Positions 1 through 11,307 of a stretch of DNA of 64,000 nt are shown here, in pieces. Within the stretch, counting starts at the first letter, position 1. Every line of letters begins with the position of its first letter. The position numbers and the translations under genes were made by a program. The DNA comes from Psococerastis gibbosa (Eukaryota; Arthropoda; Insecta; Psocodea; Psocidae). The DNA lies in NCBI GenBank assembly GCA_963971405.1, contig OZ020484.1, positions 32,820,770 through 32,884,769 on the forward strand, read 5' to 3'. Below the pieces are notes generated by a model. The model saw only the letters and a list, made by a program, of their open reading frames with translations. It had not been told where the DNA came from and did not search any database.

Positions 1-1738
1 AATAGTACCTATTGCACATGTGTGTTGTGAATACTGAATTTTGAAGTCGTTTTGGTGATGACGGCATTTTATCATTTTTCATGGTTCTTCATGTTTAGCC
101 TAATGAATTTAGATGTAGCCTAATAATGTTTTATTTATTATAAGGCTAGCCTTTTTTTTTGTCCTTCAGATTTTTAAGTGTAGGGAATCAATACACTCCC
201 TGCATGCACGCTAATAGGTTGACAGTATTACATTGTATTATGCTAGAAATGATAACTAGGTAGCAAATAATAACTTAGCTGTATAATGGTCGAATATACA
301 AGTCGTACAATGGTAACTGATGTTTGTGAAAATAAATCTTAGAGGCAGAAAACTTGGAATGCAAACAAGCATAGGTAACGAGAGCAATGCGCTTATGGAC
401 TACTATAATTTACAAAATCTCTTTTAGAATCAAATGCGATTTCCATTATTAGCGATTCTATACAAGCAAGCTATAATTGAGGCTATACAATCGGATTAAA
501 CCCTTAAAGGTGACTGGAACTATAACTGGAGTCATGGATGGACTATAGCTGTAGCCTATAACATCGCTTCATGTCCTCGGCATTTGAACCTCAGCACTTA
601 GGAGTAGTCGGAATCGGCATTTCTACCCTACTAAATGTATATAAAATTAGTAGGGCAAAAATGCCGATTCTGGCACAAAAGAAATGTGACAGTTGATGAT
701 TATTGTTTATTATTTGTTTGTCATATTTTTAACATCTTATATCAGCTTGTAACAACAGCTTATTATATTCAGCAGGCAGAGCACCAACACCAGTAACTCC
801 TATGGGCTTTAACTAACACGGAGTTAATAAGCACTTGTAAAGAAAGCTGTGTGTCATATTTTTAAAACTCACCTACTGTAGCCTATGCCCAGGGTTCAGC
901 TGATTTCTGATTTCAGATTTTGACAATTTTTCCAAGCTATAGTTCCATCAACTTAAGGGTCTAATTTCTTACACTTCAAAATGGGTAGGCTGTACGAAAG
1001 CTGCTGCGAGACAGTGTCATTAAATACGTCTTGAATGTTCATTATACAATATATAGTACAGTACAATGCATGCATTTATTTGGTTAAATTCAAAATTGTG
1101 CGTATATTTTTGCAGGCTAAACATCAGATAAGGTACAGAATGCACAAGGATATTTAATAATTTTTAACAACCCACTACTGGTGACACTCAATCACATATT
1201 CGTAGTAGCGCATACCATAAGAGCCCCCCGAAATGGAAAAATGTATAACGAAACCTATTGTAATACATAATTTGCCAGATCTATTAGATGTTCGGGCCAA
1301 CAGTGATCGGTAAGCGATTTGGTTGGTAGGATTGAACGTCGTCCCTGCCCGCGGCAAGAAGTTAATAGCTCGAGGTGATCTGATCTTGCCCCCCTCCCCC
1401 AAAATATTATGTGTATACGCCACTGCCAATTCGGCCTAGTCCAATGCCCAAGGGCCCCAGGAGGTTGTACATTCGAGGACCAGTGGAGGGGAGTGGTACT
1501 TTAACAGGATTTGTCTAAGCCCAGTATTGGGCTCATACAGAGGTCTTAACACGTCTTTTAAAAATTATCGTTTTAGTAGTAGGCCTATGATATCATTTGC
1601 CCTTGCCTTGGTTATACTTGACGTTCGGACACGACAAAGAAAAATTAAATTCACAATCACAGATGATACTGCTCGGCATGCATAGACATTGCGGAGAAGA
1701 GGATCAAACTTCACCTCACCCCCAATTCATATGTCTAA
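1..1738. other. Gene-free, AT-rich intergenic stretch
   Basis: I see no supported coding region here; the only short open frame (1175-1429, minus) has no recognisable domain. Two features stand out. A palindrome lies at 609-671. A run near 1390-1424 ends in the complement of the CAGTGGCG terminus used by a hAT MITE at 45145, so it may be one end of a degraded copy; no matching second end or target duplication was found. Confidence 0.5.
609..671. repeat. Imperfect palindrome, about 27-bp arms
   Basis: The left arm (609-636, starting CGGAATCGGCAT) pairs with the right arm (645-671, ending ATGCCGATTCTG) around an 8-base AT-rich loop, with a few mismatches. It could form a hairpin or be a small palindromic MITE. 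No clear target duplication was found. Confidence 0.55.
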
Positions 1739-2050
1739 CAGAGGCGTAAAGTTTTAGAATGATGGCGGGGGCAGAACTAAGTAGACCTTATGACGTCATC
1801 AGGGAGGAAAAGAAAAAGAATGAAAATATAAGAGCAAAATAGTAGGGTTTTACGCATTTTAATAGTTGTAAAGTATTGCTGTAGATTTTACAAAGCTAAA
1901 AAAGGAATGCTTACATTAATATTGCTGCAAAGGGGACCATGAAGTATAAACCACGTCTCACATTGCTCGAGGCTGGGGGGGGAGGCAAAGCCCCCCAGAA
2001 GGAGCTGGGGGGCAAGTTGTACCGTGCCCCCCCCCAACTTTACGCCCCTG
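1739..2050. mobile_element. hAT-type MITE, 312 bp, perfect 8-bp TSD
   Basis: The element begins CAGAGGCGTAAAGTTTTAGA and ends with the inverted form, AACTTTACGCCCCTG. It is flanked by the perfect direct repeat ATGTCTAA at 1731-1738 and 2051-2058. An 8-bp duplication with CAG...CTG ends is the hAT signature. The interior has long C and G runs and no coding capacity. It is the same family, in opposite orientation, as the element at 43977-44264. Confidence 0.85.
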
Positions 2051-4076
2051 ATGTCTAACACTATGGAAGCCAATTTTGGAATGGATTTTGTTGAGGACGA
2101 AGAAAATGGATCAACCTCCTTCCAATGTAATTGGACTACTTAACAATAGCCTCTAGAGGTTTCTTTCTCTAATCAGGTAGGGTGGGACTAGCGCACTGTG
2201 CGGTTGACACACAAATTGCAATGTGTGAGGAGCGCACAAGGAGAACCACATATGCAATGAAATTAATTATTAAGGGAGAAAAGGTACTCAGAAGTTGATA
2301 ACTAATTAACAACATTAAGGAAGCCTACTGACAGCGGCGCATGACACTGTCGCAATGCCTAGCATTTGTAAACAAACTTGGTTAGAAGATGAGACCGGTA
2401 GAAGGCGGGCTGATGGGCCGCGGTCGATCTGACAGCGTATACTTCCAAAAGTTCAAATGTTTTGTCATCGCCATTCAGAGCCCATCAGCCCGGATTCTAA
2501 TGTCTTATAAACTAGTCCCGTTTATTGACTCCAACCGTACGGTTTAGAAGACTCTGTAAAAAAAAATTAATTATAATATGCATTGTGTTTCATTGGACTT
2601 AAAATGTTTATTATAGTATTATGTAACTCGTACATGGTATACTGTATACATGATATATGAATATACAAATTTTGTATGTCCTTTCTAATCGTCTGGTTGT
2701 GCGCTAACCCCACGGGTTTCAGGCTGTGCGCGTATCACACATGCGTTAACCGCACGTTACCGTTTACAGGGTGTTCAATGGGGCACCTACGTGGGCCATG
2801 TCTTATTTTAATCCTTTGGCCGGCATCTTTTTATATAATTATATATACACGTATTTTTCACATTTTTTTTAAAAACACGGTATACGAAATTCATAAACCA
2901 TCCAAACAGTGCATGTGTTTTAATATAAAACATGGATAGACTCCACTATAAGTGATAGATTAATTATACTACATTCCATACCATGCCATCACCAGTTTTA
3001 CATAATAACAACATACTGTACTCGAAGATTTTGATTAATTTTAACACAGCTAACACATAGCCTACAATTTAAGCATGCGAATTTACAGTACCTAGCCTAC
3101 AATAATATTTGGGATTTTGCCTCACGATGTCTAATTTCGAAATCTAACTTTTCTTACATTTCTAATGCAGTTTGCATAGGCCTACTATATTTCTATGAAA
3201 AAAAGTAAAATGTACTGTGAATAACGTAAAAGTTAAAAACAAATCATTATCATTGGTAAGATACTTCTTGTAAATTCTATTGGTAATGTTACCGATCAGG
3301 TTCGGTGCTGGCTGGATGGAATACTACCACGGTACAACCAAGTATATGTACACGATGAATATACAATTGGAGGGGAGTATACCTTACAGTTACAGATCTA
3401 AAAACTCAAATATCACAAAAATATCGATCCTAGAATTATCAAAAACATCACATTCCTTAGAAAAAGAAATACTTTTTTTGCGCGCAGGTCTTAACTCGGA
3501 ATTTGCGTTGGGGTATGTGGGTGGATGAAGGATTTGTGGTCTGTGGGCTATCGTAGAATGGTTAGGCGTGAGTTCTACTAGCATATATACAATAGGAGAG
3601 ATGGAACATGCCAGCGCGCCAAAAAAAATTTTTTTTTTAATCCTGCGACCACCAGCTGGCCCTACTATAACGATAATTTTTAATATTCACATGGGATTAA
3701 AATTGTAAACATGATAATTTTAGAATGGAAAGTGCAATTCAAAATTGTGTTGTTAACATTTTTAACCCCAAGAATTGCTAATGCTAAACGGCATAGTAGC
3801 CTGCCGGTACGTTTTTACAATAGCAGGCAGAAATTCAAATATATATTTTTGGCGGGAAGCAAATTCCCCATCTCTCCTATGTAGAACTCTAAGTAGGGCA
3901 TGGCCATAGGGGGTTGGGATTTATTTAAAGACAGAGGAAAAGACCGGTGGGCTGTTATTTTGTTCCCAATACATCGGAGAAGGGGAAGAAGGATTTTCGC
4001 TCAACCGAAAGGATTGAACAGTAGAAGAAATGCTCCTCTACATTTTGAGAAATGATATGAGCGAAGGAATTCATGG
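2051..4076. other. Gene-free stretch with repeat fragments
   Basis: No supported gene. An inverted repeat spans about 2405-2497 (GGCGGGCTGATGGG and its complement). A block at about 3680-3830 matches a block at about 54305-54450 (both contain ATAATTTTAGAAT, TTTTTAACCCCA and CTAAACGGCATAGTA), so this is an interspersed repeat of unknown class. Confidence 0.45.
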
Positions 4077-4077
4077 A

Positions 4078-4215
4078 TCAAATGAAGGAGGACGCAGGAG
4101 CTCCAACGTAGAAAAAGATCTGAAATGGAAGGTGCAGGAGCGCGAGAGCAAAAGGACGATATGCAGCGAGTTGATGCCAACCAATCGTTAAGTTTGTGAC
4201 CTCAGAAGAATGAGC
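4078..4215 (-). repeat. Diverged second copy of the histone leader
   Basis: Read on the minus strand this segment matches the leader next to the H2A fragment (about 4656-4770): a TTATAGACG TATA-like box, CTCATTCTTCTGAGGTCAC, AACGATTGGTTGGCAT and CACCTTCCATTTCAG. Similarity stops just after GAGCTCCTGC, which is where H2A coding sequence begins in the other copy. This copy has no histone coding sequence. It is probably a duplicated promoter/leader or the remains of a second histone copy. Confidence 0.5.
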
Positions 4216-4388
4216 CCGTCTATAATTTGTTTTCCCTTTAATTTCTGTCATAATGTCTTCCGTTTCCAATGGGTTTCATCATGCTATAATTTGATGTCAC
4301 ATATCACAATTTTTCAAGGGATCTACCCTGGACTACCTAGGCCTATATTGTCAGTGAAAAACATGAGTCATCTGAAGGCGAAAATTCT

Positions 4389-4423
<35 letters not shown>

Positions 4424-4452
4424 GTTCGATGGACAAAGACGACGGGGCTTAA

Positions 4453-4902
<450 letters not shown>

Positions 4903-5114
4903 TCAAAAGCTGTAGAGGGGCATTTCTTCTAAAGGGATGTGACATACTTTAATAGCTCTGAAATTGACATTTCTTATGAAATTTGACTTTGTTAACAAAA
5001 AAAAAGGATGCTGGAGATACCCGATTTGCTCTTAACTATGCACTATATTGTATTGCAAAAATTGACATTTTTTGTTTGGTCACTATAAAAAGTATTTAGG
5101 CTAGTATATGGTTA

Positions 5115-5497
5115 GGCGCCCATTCCATTGACCGGCTAGGGCTATTTCCAAAAACAGTGACGTGGTAGCAGACATTCAAGACTTAGGTTGCGCTTCCACC
5201 GATCTCGCATTGCAGAATGCAAATGACATTGACGGAAATTAGAATTTTTCTTTTTATAGAAATCTATTAAAATGTTTGTACTTAACATATCCCATGACTC
5301 GATTTTTTAATTTTAGTTTGTTTGTTTGTAATTTTACTGTATGATCATTGATCAATTTTAACTATGGCATTGAGGAAAATAAACATTTCCGTCAATTCTG
5401 CAATGCGAGGTCGGTGGAAAGCCACCTAAGACTTGAATGTCTGCTACCACGCCACCGTTTTTGGAAATAGCCCTAGCCGGTCAATGGAATGGGCACC
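5115..5497. mobile_element. Palindromic PIF/Harbinger-like MITE, 383 bp, TTA TSD
   Basis: It starts GGCGCCCATTCCATTGACCG and ends with the inverse, GGTCAATGGAATGGGCACC, with TTA on both sides (5112-5114, 5498-5500). The inverted arms extend over about 70 bp, including the core GTGGTAGCAGACATT. A second inverted pair then begins inside (GCGCTTCCACCGAT with its complement), which suggests one element nested in the centre of another. Three-base A/T target duplications fit PIF/Harbinger. Related copies lie at 6002-6383 and 56316-56695. Confidence 0.75.
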
Positions 5498-5724
5498 TTA
5501 GGAGTGAAGAGTCAGTCAAAGATGATTTTGCGACCCTCATTCTACAGGGTAAAATTACCTCCGCCCAGAATTATCTATCACAATAAAACTTGGGCAAATT
5601 GAATTTATTTTTGGACAACTTTGAGAGACTCGACAATAGGGGTATTAATTTGCTATGCTAATGTTTAAACTCGGTTAAAATGCTAAAGTATTGTAGAATT
5701 AAAAATAAGCACGGTACCGTTAGT

Positions 5725-5890
5725 AATTTTTTTTAAAAGTTATTCACATGCTGCAAGCAATTAAATGAATGCATCCAATTGACCTCTTCAGTCGCCTCTG
5801 TAGGTTAGTACCCATGTTGAGTTACGATACGTCTCCAAACGCATGGCGTGTGGAGACTAGCACAAGTACAAGCACGCTACCACCTTGCTA
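5725..5890 (-). mobile_element. SINE-like A-tailed repeat (family 2)
   Basis: This contains CTCTTCAGTCGCCTCTGTAG and GCATGGCGTGTGGAGAC, shared with 28248-28370, 32338-32535, 52849-53035 and 55215-55365. Several copies have a T-run on this side, so the element is probably A-tailed on the minus strand and retroposed. No internal Pol III boxes were recognised with confidence. Confidence 0.55.
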
Positions 5891-5891
5891 T

Positions 5892-6414
5892 GGCGCAAAG
5901 TCCACCGACCTCGTTTGTGATAGTGATAGTGATACAGGCGTGGTAGCAGACATTAAAGACAGTTTAAAAATGTCTGCTACCACATCAATAACTATTACTA
6001 TGGCGCCCATTCCATTGACCGGCTAGGGCTATTTCCAAAACGGTGACGTGGTAGCAGACACTCAAGACTTAGGTAGCGTCTCCACCAACCTCGCATTGCA
6101 GATTGCAAGTGACATTGACGGAAATGTTTGTTTTTCTTTTTATATAAATCTATTAAAATGTTTGTAATTAACATATCCCATGAAGCCATTTTTTAATTTT
6201 TGTTTGTTTGTTTGTGATTTTATTGTATGATAATTGATCAATTTTAACTATGGCATAGAGGAAAATAAACATTTCCGTCAATTCTGCAATGCGAAGTCGG
6301 TGGAAACGCCACCTAAGTCTTGAATGTCTGCTACCACGTCACCGTTTTGGAAATAGCCCTAGCCGGTCAATGGAATGTGCACCTATCAGAAACGAGGTCG
6401 GTGGACTTTGCGCC
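5892..6414. mobile_element. 138-bp palindromic MITE split by a nested MITE
   Basis: The left half (5892-6001) starts GGCGCAAAGTCCACCGACCT. The right half (6387-6414) ends with its inverse, AGGTCGGTGGACTTTGCGCC. TAT flanks the outer element (5889-5891, 6415-6417). Removing the inserted element and one TAT leaves about 138 bp, close to the 140 and 143 bp of the related palindromes at 35079 and 22600. The half-element includes the shared core GTGGTAGCAGACATT and its complement. Confidence 0.75.
6002..6383. mobile_element. Inner MITE, 382 bp, TAT TSD, nested
   Basis: It has nearly the same sequence as 5115-5497 (GGCGCCCATTCCATTGACCG at the left; inverse ending GTGCACC at the right). It is inserted in the preceding palindrome with TAT on both sides (5999-6001, 6384-6386). 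This fixes the order of insertion: the outer element was there first. Confidence 0.8.
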
Positions 6415-6417
6415 TAT

Positions 6418-8727
6418 CGAAGTCGATAGATTGGTATTCTGTTCAATATTTATGTTTCCATAAAATTTTAAAATTTAGCATTTTAACAGGTTTCAAAACT
6501 ATAGCTAGGCACATAAGCCTACGTGTTTCACCGTCATGACTTATACTGATCAGTTTCTCGCAGAATATAAGCCTTCGTGCCATGTGGTACATAATACAGT
6601 ACAAGATTAGGGAACAGAAACAACAATAAAAATATTATCTATAGACGCGAGATTAACAAGCCAATTGGGAAGAAAGCTGTACTATTCTTCTAAAAGATGG
6701 GAATATAATAAGATATATAGTATAAATTTAGGCACATTTTATCGTATCTCTCAATAAGCGAATTTCCTACAAATTCAAGAAAAAAAAATGAAATGAATAC
6801 ATTAAGAAATAGAATATATCGGACCTACAATGGAAATGCTTAAATGGTACAAACACGAAGGCGCCTTATATTTGTTGGTTAATTAAGTTCCGCCATCTTT
6901 TGAAAGAGTTTTGAATCTATCTTCCCCATTTGCATTATGATACAAGATTTTTATGAAGACAAGACAGGCTATAAATTTCAATATTTTTATCTACCGTCTC
7001 AACACATTTATAAAAGGCGCTCACAGCAGATCAAAAAACTGGCTGGCGGTATTGTCTCCAATCACCAATCGGGATCGACGATATTTTGAGCGCTTACTCG
7101 TATAAATCAGACATGACAAATGTTCAGAGGGAATGCCAGGCTGCAGGGACTTAAGCGTTGCTATCAACAAGACCATTAAGCCCAGAACACAAAAAAATGT
7201 TTAAAAAAAATGCGTGCCCAAGTTTCACATTTACCTTCAATTCTTAAAAAAAAATGATTGATGGAATGGTGGTCCGCAGCGGCACATTGTCAGCCTGAGT
7301 GGTCTGCCTCTCCCAACCTTATAAGGGGAGCATTGAGACGGTAGATAGAATTATACAGCAGGCAATAATAACATAACAGGCCTAATAACTGGCTAGCCTA
7401 CTGTATGTTGATGCAGGTTAGACAGCGGCGATGGGACCCGGCGGAGTAGCTATGCTAATTTTATTCGCGTTCCTGAAAAAACAAAAAACAAAATACATAA
7501 TTTACATTGGAAGAAGGTACGGTTTTGCCTGCAAAAGTCTGCCTCTCTGACATAAATTCTGAATCAGTATGCTACCTATACTGTATACCTATAAATACAA
7601 ATTTCAAAGAACTTCAGAACCCCCAATGCAAATTATGGCTACAGTTCTGCAGGAACCGAGATTGCTCCAGTTACGAATATTACGCCTATCCTACGTTTGA
7701 TAATAACTTTGGGGTAAAAGATGTAAACAATTGATTTGTAGAATACAAAGTGATATTCTCAAACTATTTTTTAAAAATAATAATAACTTGTGTTTATCTT
7801 CTTGTTTATTTCTTGTTTACTTCTTGTTTAAATTGTTTTATTTTGTGAACATTTTTAACCCCAGAATAAGTTAGGCCTATTCTCAGATAATAACCCACAC
7901 TCAGGACCAGGCGAATTCGGTTACATAGTGAAGCGATTGAAAAGGATAATCTGACACATACATTAAATTTGTTTGTACGCAATCAACCGTTAAAAAATAT
8001 AAAAAAGAAAAAAACCTAAAATATTCCATTGATGCCGCTGGGCGGATTTTACCGCAATTGAGGTCTTGCGTGTATTAAACTGCACATTATGGGTTATCTA
8101 TGCTTTCCTTAGAAATCTAGGAATACGCCAAACATACTCAACGTTTCAGATATAATTAAATCGTTGCTAAAACTTATGTTTCGTGAGCACAGGCACTTCA
8201 TTTGTAACGTTTTGTTGCCATGGTAATTTGTGTTGTTGGATAATAAAATACACACAGGCATTGTAAAATTCTGTGAATATTCGCGCACTAGGGGATAGGT
8301 TTCAAAATTGGTTGTAAACTAGGAATAGACCTTTATTTTTTAATTAATTAATTTCTCATTCCACAGCCACAAAGATATGAAAGATTAAAAATCCATTAAA
8401 AATTCATGCTTTCGCAGTAAATTTATATGGCCCATATACAGTATGTATGCTCAACTGAAATATAATTACTTTGGAAACCCCCATTTAATTCCTGAAACCA
8501 TTTAATAGAATAGTTGTAAATCAGTTGGGGAAATAGGCAGCAGCTATGGATAAAGCTCGCCATCTGATCACTTTTATAAGTTTGCGACTGTGGAACGAAA
8601 AAAGGAATTAGGCTAGGTAATTTCGTCAAAAATACTTCTTGGTTAACAAAAAATTGTGAAATTTATGATTATATCGTATTGCCCTAATATTGTAACGTAA
8701 TACAAAGCATCTTTTTTAAACTAAAGT
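6418..8727. other. Gene-free AT-rich stretch
   Basis: I see no coding region with recognisable similarity. The open frame at 7507-7734 (75 residues, Cys-rich) lacks supporting splice sites or homology. No RNA gene or clear mobile-element end was found. Confidence 0.45.
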
Positions 8728-8728
8728 T

Positions 8729-9610
8729 GAAGAACTGGTCCGAGTTTACTCGAACATGCTTTCCAATTTATCAAAATTAGTAGATAGAGAAAATGAGTAA
8801 TTTCATGGTAAATAATTTTCCTATGGTTAAATTTCCCGATATCTCGGGGGGGGGGGGGTTGTCGACCTGACGTCACTCGTCACTGGTGGTGAGGTAAATT
8901 CTAGATAGGTCAGACCAACACATTACCACACAGCAATACTGGCAGGGCACGCAATGCATTTGAGCGTGAATTTTCTATCATTTTTTCAAAAAAACATTTT
9001 TTTGTACAAAAACAAATACTTTTTTGGGAAAGCCGTCCGGTTTCGTTACTCAATTTAACACCTAAAACATACCTGAAGGTAGAAAATTTATCATCGATAG
9101 AAAGGTGTCGTAGAAAAATTATTTTATAGTCATTTTTCATTAAAATTTCGTTATTTTTATTTTTTTACCCCCAGAAGCACACAATCAAGGGGCAAGCGAC
9201 CCCCCGCATTTCATCAACATTAACAACAACTACAATATATGTGAATTTAAACGAAATCGTTGGAGCCGTTTTTGGGAAATAATTTTTTTAGACGTTTTTT
9301 TGAAGTTTTTTGATAATAAAAACCCCCCAAATTGAGTTAGCCCAAAATAAAAATAAAATGGTCCCGAGGTATGATTTTTGTGAACCTACATGCCGAATTT
9401 CATCAAAATCGACCGAGTAGTTTGCCCGGAAATCGACGCACAGACAGACAGACAGAACGACAGAGCGACAGGCAGACAGACAGACATTTCGTAAAAAACA
9501 CTTTTTTACGATCCTGGGACCTTAAAACGTGTAAATCTGTTGATATCTCGGAATCGAAAATTTCGACCGTCACAAAGCTTTCCTTATACTACGTATAAAT
9601 TGGAAAGCAA
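8729..9610 (-). mobile_element. ~0.88-kb repeat with (TCTG)n, copy 1 (inverted)
   Basis: This is the inverted copy of the repeats at 32616-33512 and 43015-43892. Shared landmarks are GCTTTCCAATTTAT inverted at both ends, a (CAGA)n array, CGTCGATTTCCGGGCAAACT (inverted), a C/G run beside GAGATATCGG, and a terminal hairpin containing CGAGTTTACTCG. There is no intact open frame, so it is a non-autonomous interspersed element. The class is uncertain; the palindromic end could suggest Helitron-like or other DNA transposons. Confidence 0.65.
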
Positions 9611-9957
9611 CAAAAGAAAATATACTTCGAGCTTGAGTATAGCAAGACAGACGCGTACAATGGTAAATAAGTACCTAGCGTTAAGAGTCCGTGACGTTTT
9701 ATTGAAATACATTACCCGGCTCTCTACCCCCGTTTCCAAACAGTGGTTAACCGGGGACGGGACATAGAATCTCTTAAGATGGTCTGTATACTGTCATAGG
9801 AGACAGAAATACAACCGTAATATAGGCTTGGTGTTTTATTAATTATGTTTCAACTGGCCCCAAGCCAAAACTGGGGGACAGGGGTCAGAGGGTTCTATTT
9901 CCAGCTAGGGCATCGTCAACTGATTCTCGGTCTGGCCCTACCTATGCTACCTGTTAT

Positions 9958-10119
9958 CAAGGACGGATACAGGGGGTAGCTGCCCCCCCCAAATTTGGTA
10001 AATCTATTGTAAATTAATTTATATTATTATTACGCTCTGATTTAATCGATCCTACGTATGTTTTTCCTACATTTTGACCCACAACTACCCCACCCCCAAA
10101 TGGGCTGGATCCGTCGCTG
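9958..10119. mobile_element. hAT-type MITE, 162 bp
   Basis: It starts CAAGGACGGATAC and ends GGATCCGTCGCTG, flanked by CCTGTTAT (9950-9957) and CCTGCTAT (10120-10127), 7 of 8 identical. The interior (AAATTTGGTAAATCTATTGT) is shared with 21347-21503. Confidence 0.7.
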
Positions 10120-10402
10120 CCTGCTATGGTACACAGCATGAAGAATGTAAATTGTAACAGTAAATTGATTATCTAATGACAATTACTACAGTGCACATTA
10201 ACCGCAGACCACTGACATTGAAGTTCAGGCATAGAGCAGCTCTGCTGTATATAAACTCAATTAATTGGCATTCTGTTCAAAACCACTTACTTTAATTATT
10301 TAGTCTTATTTGCTGAGCACCTTGCCAAACTGCCCTCTGCTCTCATATGGGACATTACAATATTAAAGTGACAGTGACAGCTATCATATAGGTGTAGCTA
10401 AC

Positions 10403-11263
10403 TTACCCGTCTGGTATTATATTCGAACCTTCATCCGCCATAACCATATTCATGTCTTGCCCGAAACTGGCCAAGTCCTCGCGAAACACTTGACTGGCAG
10501 GGGTAAGAGCTCCACTCGTTGGCGGTGGCACTGGAGTCGTCCCCGTTGGCACGGCTTCTTCATGCAGAGGCGACTGACCGTCCTCGGCGAAAATCACAAA
10601 GTAGGCGAACGTCAGGTATATTACAGACACTATGAAGGACGGGATAGGGATGGCCATCGAGTAGACGAGGTTCATGTACACCTGGTGCAGGTCAAACTCG
10701 CTGATAACATGCTTATCGTCCACCCAGGAGAAGTAGCATGAAAAATTTGAGCCAATGTTTCTGTAAGTCTTGATGAAAATGCTACAATTGAGAATAGGAG
10801 GATATCCACAGCCTTTGACATTGGGAAACAGCCTCGCACGCTGCACCCAATAACCCGACTTGTTCTTCGGGGCCAGCGTCAGATCGTCGTCAAAGTCCTC
10901 GGGAATATCGTAATCGTAGTCGTTGCGAAGCGCGCGCTTCTGCCGCAGCTTTTCTGGCGGCGTGGCGTTCTTGAAGTACTTGACCCAAATCTGCGTACAT
11001 TCGTACACATCCTTGGTGCATCCTTCGCGGCACGAGGACCAGGTGCAGTTGCTGTTGCCCCTGAGACGTTTAGTATCTACTGTGTAGCATGTGGTGGGTA
11101 CCTCCTCGAATTCCATGTAAATTGTGGTGAATGCCGGGTCAATGACGAAGGGGACGAGGAAGAGGAAAGCGAAGAGGCTGAATGTGGCGAGTAGTATAAA
11201 AAAGGCAGTCGTGTAAAATAATAATTTTTCCACAATCGTCTGTTTGTCTTTTTCGTCGGCCAT
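10403..11263 (-). CDS. Short TipE/TEH-family sodium-channel auxiliary subunit
   Basis: A 286-residue two-pass membrane protein. TM1 is at about residues 14-41 and TM2 at about 200-227. The loop between them, extracellular in this family, carries eight cysteines (59, 73, 78, 82, 89, 152, 160, 176) and five N-glycosylation sequons (N72, N99, N134, N159, N173). The motif NCTWSSCREGC is strongly conserved with the paralogue at 26108 (NCTWASCREGC). TipE/TEH proteins raise surface expression and tune gating of the Para sodium channel. The start is supported by an in-frame upstream stop and by a splice acceptor (TTGTTTCAG) at 11308-11316, which implies a non-coding upstream exon. The coding region has no introns where the paralogue has them. 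The final codons run into a consensus donor (GGTAAGT at about 10402-10408), so a further 3' exon may replace the read-through end. RQKR (107-110) fits a furin site. I cannot assign an individual TEH ortholog. Confidence 0.88.
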   Translation of the reverse strand: MADEKDKQTIVEKLLFYTTAFFILLATFSLFAFLFLVPFVIDPAFTTIYMEFEEVPTTCYTVDTKRLRGNSNCTWSSCREGCTKDVYECTQIWVKYFKNATPPEKLRQKRALRNDYDYDIPEDFDDDLTLAPKNKSGYWVQRARLFPNVKGCGYPPILNCSIFIKTYRNIGSNFSCYFSWVDDKHVISEFDLHQVYMNLVYSMAIPIPSFIVSVIYLTFAYFVIFAEDGQSPLHEEAVPTGTTPVPPPTSGALTPASQVFREDLASFGQDMNMVMADEGSNIIPDG

Positions 11264-11307
11264 TTTGTCACCTGGACGTCACCATTCTTTTTACCGGCAC
11301 CAAATCC

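Noticed and set aside
7507..7734. 75-codon Cys-rich frame
   Set aside because: No recognisable family, signal peptide or splice context; length is within chance expectation.
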